A DNA stretch of 11,301 bases, taken from positions 1 through 11,301 of the forward strand of contig JAOZVK010000145.1 of assembly GCA_029938185.1 (NCBI GenBank), read 5' to 3'. The position numbers were made by a program, and so were the translations under genes. Shown piece by piece: positions 6,507-11,301 of the stretch. Within the stretch, counting starts at the first letter, position 1, and every line of letters begins with the position of its first letter. The DNA is from Bacteroidales bacterium (lineage in GTDB: Bacteria > Bacteroidota > Bacteroidia > Bacteroidales > JAOZVK01). The notes below the pieces were generated by a model, which was not told the origin of the DNA, made no database searches, and saw only the letters and a list, made by a program, of their open reading frames with translations.

Positions 6507-7679
6507 CTAATTTCTAATTAAAATATCGCCTTCATTAGTTATATTTACTTCAACTTCGGGAAAGTCTTTTTTTGTTAATTGTCTTATTTTTGATATAGCT
6601 CTTTTTTGTGGGTCTAACTTTGTGCCAGTCATTTTATCTTGATATATAGGAGTTATTTTTCCTTTCAAAAACTTACCATTTTTATCTACATAAAGTTTTA
6701 TTATTGGGGCTATGCCACTTGGACCTGTTAAGTTGAATCTTCGGTATGTACAAAAATTGCCCATACTATAAATGATAAATCTTTCTTTGTAAATATCAAT
6801 AGCTCTGGTAACATGTGGTCCATGTCCGAAAACAATATCTGCACCTGCATCAATTACACTATGAGCAAAATCGTATACATTACCCCTATTATGTCCCAAA
6901 AAAGTTTCATATTTTCTTGTAACGTGTTGGTGGTTTCTACCTTCGGCTCCACCATGAAATGAAACAATAACTATGTCGCATTTTTCTTTAAGTTTTTTTA
7001 CCGTATTTTTTGCTTTTGGAATATCTGTTATTTGACAAGTTCCTGAATTTGGAGCAAATGCACAAAAACCATATTTGACTCCATTCTTCTCAAAAATTAT
7101 TGAAGGGTAGTCTGTTAGTCCAGCAAAATGTATTTTATTTTCTTTTAGTACTTTTACAGTATTTTTGCGACCATAAGCTCCTAAATCTCCTAAATGATTA
7201 TTTGCAATACTTACAACATCAAAACCTGCATTAACAAAACATTTTGCATAAGATTCGGGCATGCTAAAACGATAGCAATTTTTTGGACTATTACACTTTT
7301 TAACATATCTAATATCATCAGAAAACACACCTTCGCAATTTCCAAAAGTCACATCTGCATCTTTTAAAATATCAATAACTGGTTCGAGCAATGTATTACA
7401 ATTGTTATTTTTAGGTAAATAATTTGGCGAAGCTGGGTAGTTAGTGCCAAGCATCATATCACCAACTCCAATAATTGTAATTGTGTCATTACTTACTACA
7501 TTGCTATTTGTTTTGTTTTTTTGAGTTACACTTTGCGTTAAAATTGTATTTTTAACTAAATCAACATCTTGTTTACTGTTCTTATTATTTGGTTTAGCAT
7601 TACTATCATTACACGAGATAGCTATCAAAAAAATTGACAGTAAAAATAAACTAATTGTTATAAGATTTATTTGTTTCAT
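6507..7679 (-). CDS. CapA-family metallophosphatase-fold lipoprotein
   Basis: This 390-aa protein belongs to the CapA/PgsA family (calcineurin-like metallophosphatase fold), whose best known members act in poly-gamma-glutamate capsule formation; most Bacteroidetes members have no tested role. The N-terminus is a lipoprotein signal ending at Cys23 (IAIS-C), then a Ser/Thr/Asn-rich spacer to about 65. Metal-site motifs are visible in order: GVGDMMLG (D74), FGNCEGVF, SIANNHLGD, SFHGGAEG, GHGPHV (H286, H289) and YSMGNF. Length and motif order are normal, so it is probably intact. It is separated from the upstream rpn-like gene by repeat copy G. No capsule synthesis partners (CapB/CapC) are seen nearby, so the substrate is unknown. 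Confidence 0.9.
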   Translation of the reverse strand: MKQINLITISLFLLSIFLIAISCNDSNAKPNNKNSKQDVDLVKNTILTQSVTQKNKTNSNVVSNDTITIIGVGDMMLGTNYPASPNYLPKNNNCNTLLEPVIDILKDADVTFGNCEGVFSDDIRYVKKCNSPKNCYRFSMPESYAKCFVNAGFDVVSIANNHLGDLGAYGRKNTVKVLKENKIHFAGLTDYPSIIFEKNGVKYGFCAFAPNSGTCQITDIPKAKNTVKKLKEKCDIVIVSFHGGAEGRNHQHVTRKYETFLGHNRGNVYDFAHSVIDAGADIVFGHGPHVTRAIDIYKERFIIYSMGNFCTYRRFNLTGPSGIAPIIKLYVDKNGKFLKGKITPIYQDKMTGTKLDPQKRAISKIRQLTKKDFPEVEVNITNEGDILIRN

Positions 7680-7712
7680 TATTATATATTTTTAAATTTA
7701 TGGATACCTAAT

Positions 7713-7817
7713 TAAGTTTTTTGACCTATTTAATGTGGCTTACGCATTTTTTCAAGCTACTGTCATGTAGTTAATTGTACGAAAACAAATATCGAAAATT
7801 TTTTGTAATACTACTTA
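7713..7817 (+). repeat. Intergenic repeat family, copy G (full length)
   Basis: This copy runs TAAGTTTTTTGACCTATTTA, then ATGTGGCTTACGCATTTTTT, a CTGTCATGTAGTTAATTGTA centre, and tail TTTTGTAATACTACTTA (7801-7817). It is the same subtype as copies A and C-right. The head stem is weaker than in other copies, with an A-C mismatch and a wobble pair. It lies between two leftward genes: head 34 nt before the capA-like start, tail 20 nt after the rpn-like stop. Confidence 0.85.
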
Positions 7818-7837
7818 TTTACTAGAAATCAGTTAAA

Positions 7838-8833
7838 TTATTCCAATATTTTTTTTATCTCTTTTTCATCTTTATCAAGTATATTAGCAATTTCCAAAAT
7901 AGTTTTATTATTTTCAAGCATCATCAATATTATTTTTTTTAAAGAGTTATTTGCATCTTCTTTTAGTCTGCGTTCTTCTTCTTTTAGTCTACGCTCTTTT
8001 TTTTCTCGTTCATGTGCTTCTTTTTCTCGTTCTTGTGCTTTTTTTTCTCGTTCTTGTGCTTCTTTTTCTCGTATTAATGCTTCTTCTTTTAATTTTCGTT
8101 CTTCTTGAATACCTTTTTCATAATCTTGTTCGTACTTTAGGCTACGTATAAATTTTTCATTTAACATAGGTTTGTTAAGATAGCTGGCTACTCCAGCAAA
8201 TTCATCGTCTATATCTGTCAATTCCAAAATATACTTGTCATCTGTGCGATGTGTTTGGTCAAACAGGTTTAGCATTTTCTCAAGACGTGTTTTTCGTTCT
8301 CCTTTCAATCGTTCTACTTGTAATATGTAAGTTGGATGTGTTAGTAATTTCACAAAATCATGTTTCTTTTCAATAACTTTTTTTGTTATTGCATCAACTA
8401 CTTGATTTTTTATTATTATTCCAGGTGTTTTATATTCATTGTTTTTGCCTAAGTTATAGCCAAGAATATAAATACTTATAATTGGTAGGTGTTCTGTTTT
8501 TGATTTTCCATTTTGGTTAATATAAGTATGTTTTTTGCTATAGTTTTGTCCAAGATATTCTCTAAATCGTGCCACTGGATTTGGTGTACGAGATTTTTGT
8601 ACTTCAATTAGTGTGGCAAATCTTTCTCCAGTTTGAGTTAGTATAATTGCTTTAAAATCGTAGCGAGGTAAAAATATTTGTGTTCCTTTGATTAAAACTG
8701 CAGTCTCTTGTGGTTTGGATTCTAAACTTAATATTTCACAGTCAATTATTACAGATAATATTTTTTTGGCAATCGACTCATTGTCCATTAGGTATTTAAA
8801 AACTCTATCGTATAAAGGATTTACTATTTTCAT
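7838..8833 (-). CDS. PD-(D/E)XK nuclease-family protein (Rpn/PDDEXK_2 transposase-like)
   Basis: This 331-aa protein has the N-terminal opening of Rpn/PDDEXK_2 proteins (NPLYDRVFKYLMDNE). A nuclease core carries D59 (YDFKAII) and E77-x-Q79 (LIEVQKS), then FREYLGQNYS and an IISIYILGYNLG strand. Homologues are annotated as recombination-promoting nuclease or transposase, but many are single genes of unknown role. Residues about 245-290 form a charged heptad array (REKEAQE-type units, then RRLKEE units), a predicted coiled coil encoded by a 21-bp tandem repeat. The C-terminus (TILEIANILDKDEKEIKKIL) looks like a helix-turn-helix. No terminal inverted repeats flank it, so it is not an obvious insertion sequence. 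Confidence 0.85.
   Translation of the reverse strand: MKIVNPLYDRVFKYLMDNESIAKKILSVIIDCEILSLESKPQETAVLIKGTQIFLPRYDFKAIILTQTGERFATLIEVQKSRTPNPVARFREYLGQNYSKKHTYINQNGKSKTEHLPIISIYILGYNLGKNNEYKTPGIIIKNQVVDAITKKVIEKKHDFVKLLTHPTYILQVERLKGERKTRLEKMLNLFDQTHRTDDKYILELTDIDDEFAGVASYLNKPMLNEKFIRSLKYEQDYEKGIQEERKLKEEALIREKEAQEREKKAQEREKEAHEREKKERRLKEEERRLKEDANNSLKKIILMMLENNKTILEIANILDKDEKEIKKILE
7955..8074 (-). repeat. 21-bp tandem repeat encoding heptads in the Rpn-like protein
   Basis: On the plus strand TCTCG recurs at 8004, 8025, 8046 and 8067, exactly 21 bp apart, within units such as TTCTCGTTCTTGTGCTTCT. A second pair of 21-bp units (TCTTTTAGTCT then CGTTC or CGCTC) lies at about 7958-8000. Each unit encodes seven residues, so the reading frame tolerates gain or loss of units and the coiled coil length may vary between strains. 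Confidence 0.85.
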
Positions 8834-8926
8834 ATATTAATATATTATTGGAACATTTAATAAAATCGTTTTAAATATCTTGATTTGTGCAATTAAACTT
8901 ATCTTTTGAATTATAATTATACTTTA

Positions 8927-8965
8927 AATGGTACAATTATTCAATGATATAATGGTACAATAATT
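8927..8965. repeat. Two 15-bp direct repeats upstream of the Rpn-like gene
   Basis: AATGGTACAATTATT (8927-8941) and AATGGTACAATAATT (8951-8965) differ at one base and are spaced 24 bp start to start. They lie about 95-130 bp before the Rpn-like start in the gap between it and the M23 gene. They could be an operator for a dimeric regulator or chance in AT-rich DNA. The rest of the 222-bp gap shows nothing recognisable. Confidence 0.4.
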
Positions 8966-9055
8966 TGATTAATAATTGATACCAGTTTGTTAATGTTAAA
9001 ACTATAACCGTTTAGAGTATATTATGCATAAGTAAGATTAAACATATCAAAAATT

Positions 9056-10018
9056 TTAATCAAGACTCAAGCCACCTCTTGATGAAATTTCTATGAGTTG
9101 ATTGTATTGAGTCGGACTTAAATCTGCAAAGAAGAAATTTATGGGATTTACAGTTTTACCATCTAAACTTATTTCATAGTGTAAATGAGGTGTTATTGAC
9201 TTACCTGTATTACCTACTAAACCAATAATTTGACCTCTTTTTATTTTTTTACCACGATGTACCATTATTTTGCTAAGATGGGAATATATTGTTTTATATC
9301 CAAAACTATGCGAAATTCTAATTTGTTTTCCGTGTCCTCTTTTTTCATTTGCAACAATTACAGTACCATCAGCTGTTGCATATACTGGAGTTCTTTCGGG
9401 AACTGCAAAATCAATACCTGGATGAAATGCAGGTGTTTTATATATTGGATCTATCCTTTGTCCATAACCATAAATTATTAATTTTAATTTTTTATTAGCT
9501 ACAGGTTGAATTGATGGAATATTATTAAGCATAGATTCCTTTGTGTTTACTAATTTAGCAAGTTCGTTGTACGTTATTGACTGCGTTCTCATTTTTTTTC
9601 TCAAAACAATTAATCTATCATAATTTTCAGAAACAATTTGTGTTAGACCTTTGCCTAAAAATAATTCATACCTATTTTTAATTTCATTATTTTTTGAATT
9701 TTTAGTAGGGTCTGTTTCAAAAATTGCTCTATGAATGTTGTCATCTCTACTTTGTACATCTTTCAATACTTTTTCTGTTTGTTCTAATCTGCTCAATTGT
9801 TTTTTATATTGTTTATTAAGTTGAGAGTTTTCTCTTTTTAGTTTCCTTTCGCTTGGCGATTCGGTAACGTATGAAAATCCTACAAAAAGAATAACTGCTA
9901 TAACGACTCCTGCAATAAATTGAGTGAGAAATACTTTGAAAAATCTCTCTTTTTTACTCATTTTTGCTTTCTTGTATTCTAAAGATATAGGGTCAAACTT
10001 AAATTCATTTTTTGCCAT
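9056..10018 (-). CDS. M23-family (LytM) peptidoglycan endopeptidase, membrane anchored
   Basis: This 320-aa protein probably cuts peptide cross-bridges in the cell wall. A short cytoplasmic N-terminus is followed by one membrane helix (about 29-51), a coiled coil (about 55-90), a helical linker, and a C-terminal LytM domain (about 180-298). The zinc ligands are intact: H199-x3-D203 (HPGIDFAVP) and H278-L-H280 (HLHYEISLDG), with the catalytic-site His in IYSHLS near 247. It is therefore a predicted active enzyme and not a degenerate EnvC-like activator. The architecture matches the M23 proteins common in Bacteroidetes. A -7-like TATTTTTG lies 25 nt upstream of the ATG, so it may have its own promoter. 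Confidence 0.93.
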   Translation of the reverse strand: MAKNEFKFDPISLEYKKAKMSKKERFFKVFLTQFIAGVVIAVILFVGFSYVTESPSERKLKRENSQLNKQYKKQLSRLEQTEKVLKDVQSRDDNIHRAIFETDPTKNSKNNEIKNRYELFLGKGLTQIVSENYDRLIVLRKKMRTQSITYNELAKLVNTKESMLNNIPSIQPVANKKLKLIIYGYGQRIDPIYKTPAFHPGIDFAVPERTPVYATADGTVIVANEKRGHGKQIRISHSFGYKTIYSHLSKIMVHRGKKIKRGQIIGLVGNTGKSITPHLHYEISLDGKTVNPINFFFADLSPTQYNQLIEISSRGGLSLD

Positions 10019-10042
10019 ATTTGTTTTTATTTAGTTTCAATG

Positions 10043-10050
10043 CAAAAATA
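10043..10050 (-). promoter_or_regulatory. Possible Bacteroidetes -7 box of the M23 gene
   Basis: On the minus strand TATTTTTG matches TAnnTTTG, giving a predicted start of transcription near 10036 and a short leader of about 18 nt before the ATG at 10018. No clear -33 TTTG was found at the usual distance. Confidence 0.4.
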
Positions 10051-10166
10051 CAAAAAAATAAATTTATATTATAGTATTTATTAATTTAATTAAGCATTAC
10101 ATTGTATCGTACACTGTATGAGACTATTATTGTTTTAGTATATAAAGTAAATGCAAGCTTGAAGGC

Positions 10167-11135
10167 TTAATGTAAAGGTCTTTTTTTAATCATACCACCT
10201 TTTGCGTCTTTAATACTATGCATTACTATAAATGCATCTTCATCAATTTTATCAAGTTCTGTTTGTAATTTTGCTAATTCTAATCGTGTAATTAGAGTAT
10301 AAATAATATTGGTCGGTTGTAAAGTTTCACCCTCTTTTGCATATCCTTTTTTACCTGAATATATAGTACAAGCACGACCTAATTTATTGATTATAGCAAT
10401 TCTTATCTCTTCATTTTTATCAGATATTATTGTAACCCCTATGTATTCTTCTATTCCAGAAACAACAAAATCAACGGTTTTTGATGCTGCCAAATAGGTT
10501 AACATTGCGTATAATGAAATTTCTATACTGAAAACAAAAGCTGCAAATCCAAAAATTAAAACATTAAAAATTAATATTATATCACCAATTGTTAAAGCTG
10601 TTTTTTTGCTAAAAAAAATAGCTAATACTTCTGTGCCATCAATTACTGAACCTCCACGAATAGACAATCCAATTCCCAGTCCGAGAAAAAAACCTCCAAA
10701 AATTGCAATAAGTAATTTATCATTTGTTATTATCGGAAATGGTACAAAATGAACTGAAATTGCAAGCATAATAATAGCTATAATACTTCTTAATGCAAAT
10801 CGACGACTAATAGACGTGTATCCCATAATTATAAATGGAATATTTACAGCAACTATAAGAACAGATAAAGGTATTTGAGTCATTTCTGTTAAGATAAGCG
10901 AAATTCCCATTGCTCCACCATCAATAAACATATTGGGTAGTAAAAAACCTTTTAAGCCAAAGCCTGCTGCGGATATTCCTAACAATATGAAAAAAATATC
11001 ATGCAAAATGTGTTTAAATTCAACTTTTTGGTCTGAAATTTCTTTTTCTAATTGTTTTGCAGTAATTTTTTGAGCTCTATTTTGTAATTTTCGTCTTATG
11101 GTTTTAATGATAATATTTTGAAACAAATTTTTCAT
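10167..11135 (-). CDS. YitT-family membrane protein (DUF161 plus DUF2179)
   Basis: This 322-aa inner-membrane protein has a charged cytoplasmic N-terminus of about 45 residues. A hydrophobic DUF161/YitT region follows with about five to six membrane segments (about 45-225) and typical glycine motifs (FIDGGAMGIS, GGFFLGLGIGLSIRGGSVID, GTEVLA). A C-terminal soluble DUF2179 domain follows (about 230-315, GVTIISDKNEEIR to IKDAKGG). The family is widespread in Firmicutes and Bacteroidetes with poorly defined, probably transport-related function. The N-terminal extension is longer than in the typical 280-290-aa members. It starts 30 nt after the stop of the gene at the right edge, so the two may be co-transcribed. 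Confidence 0.9.
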   Translation of the reverse strand: MKNLFQNIIIKTIRRKLQNRAQKITAKQLEKEISDQKVEFKHILHDIFFILLGISAAGFGLKGFLLPNMFIDGGAMGISLILTEMTQIPLSVLIVAVNIPFIIMGYTSISRRFALRSIIAIIMLAISVHFVPFPIITNDKLLIAIFGGFFLGLGIGLSIRGGSVIDGTEVLAIFFSKKTALTIGDIILIFNVLIFGFAAFVFSIEISLYAMLTYLAASKTVDFVVSGIEEYIGVTIISDKNEEIRIAIINKLGRACTIYSGKKGYAKEGETLQPTNIIYTLITRLELAKLQTELDKIDEDAFIVMHSIKDAKGGMIKKRPLH

Positions 11136-11165
11136 TTTTAGTTTATTAAATTATTAGAATAAGTT

Positions 11166-11301
11166 TTATTTAGTCATTTTTTCTATTTCTCGCTTGTCTT
11201 TTCCAAATTCTTTTTTTTCGTCATAGCGAATTAAATATGTTTTTACTTCTACATTGTTTATAATTTTAGTATCCTCTTTTATTTTATCAGATTTTATTGT
11301 A
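11166..11301 (-). CDS. 3' end of an unidentified gene (truncated by the window)
   Basis: An open frame enters from the right edge and gives 44 residues before TAA (11166-11168). The C-terminus reads NNVEVKTYLIRYDEKKEFGK then DKREIEKMTK, rich in Lys and Glu. The fragment is too short and charged to assign a family. Its frame stays open to the window edge and lies 30 nt upstream of the YitT-family gene in the same direction, which supports a real gene. Confidence 0.55.
   Translation of the reverse strand, partial: TIKSDKIKEDTKIINNVEVKTYLIRYDEKKEFGKDKREIEKMTK

Noticed and set aside
73..7817. CRISPR array
   Set aside because: The repeats are about 105 bp, dispersed over several kb, inverted and separated by whole genes; no short regular spacers or cas genes are present.
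7838..8833. The Rpn-like gene as a complete insertion sequence
   Set aside because: No terminal inverted repeats or target duplications are visible around it, and repeat copy G lies on one side only.
9230..9481. Plus-strand open frame inside the M23 gene
   Set aside because: It is antisense to the conserved LytM catalytic region, which is clearly the coding strand.

Overview
The window is strongly AT-rich DNA that looks like a chromosome segment from a Bacteroidetes (Bacteroidota) bacterium. The support is the 7TM-DISM/SpoIIE receptor phosphatase with its PRDIVSGDFYW-type motif, the ECF sigma factor with a zinc-finger anti-sigma/TPR protein, the membrane-anchored LytM peptidase, and TAnnTTTG-like -7 boxes. 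No species can be named from sequence alone.

Layout. Four genes read rightward (201-6308): a 7TM receptor with a SpoIIE-type PP2C phosphatase domain, an ECF sigma factor, an anti-sigma-like membrane protein with periplasmic TPRs, and an exported DUF4349-like/beta-barrel-like protein. Four complete genes and one fragment read leftward (6507-11301): a CapA-family lipoprotein, a PD-(D/E)XK (Rpn/PDDEXK_2) protein with a heptad-repeat tail, an M23 (LytM) peptidase, a YitT-family membrane protein, and the 3' end of an unidentified gene at the right edge. The two blocks converge on a strong hairpin terminator at 6428-6458.

The most unusual content lies between the genes. A family of about 105-bp repeats (at least ten full, partial or decayed copies) occupies most intergenic space of the left block, plus the capA/rpn gap. 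One end carries a 13-nt palindrome of the form AGGTC-TTY-GACCT; the other ends in TTTTGTAAGACTACTTA. In three gaps of the left block two copies lie tail to tail, so each gap is a long imperfect inverted repeat. Its terminal hairpins abut, and in three places overlap, the stop codon of the upstream gene, and in two gaps lie 17-15 nt before the next start. The hairpin stems show paired compensatory changes, so base pairing itself appears to be conserved. No transposase for the family is visible here.

Functionally, the left block reads as an envelope-signalling neighbourhood: a surface receptor phosphatase, a sigma/anti-sigma pair and a secreted or outer-membrane protein that could be a target or sensor. 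That link is inferred from neighbourhood only. The right block looks like ordinary envelope and housekeeping functions.
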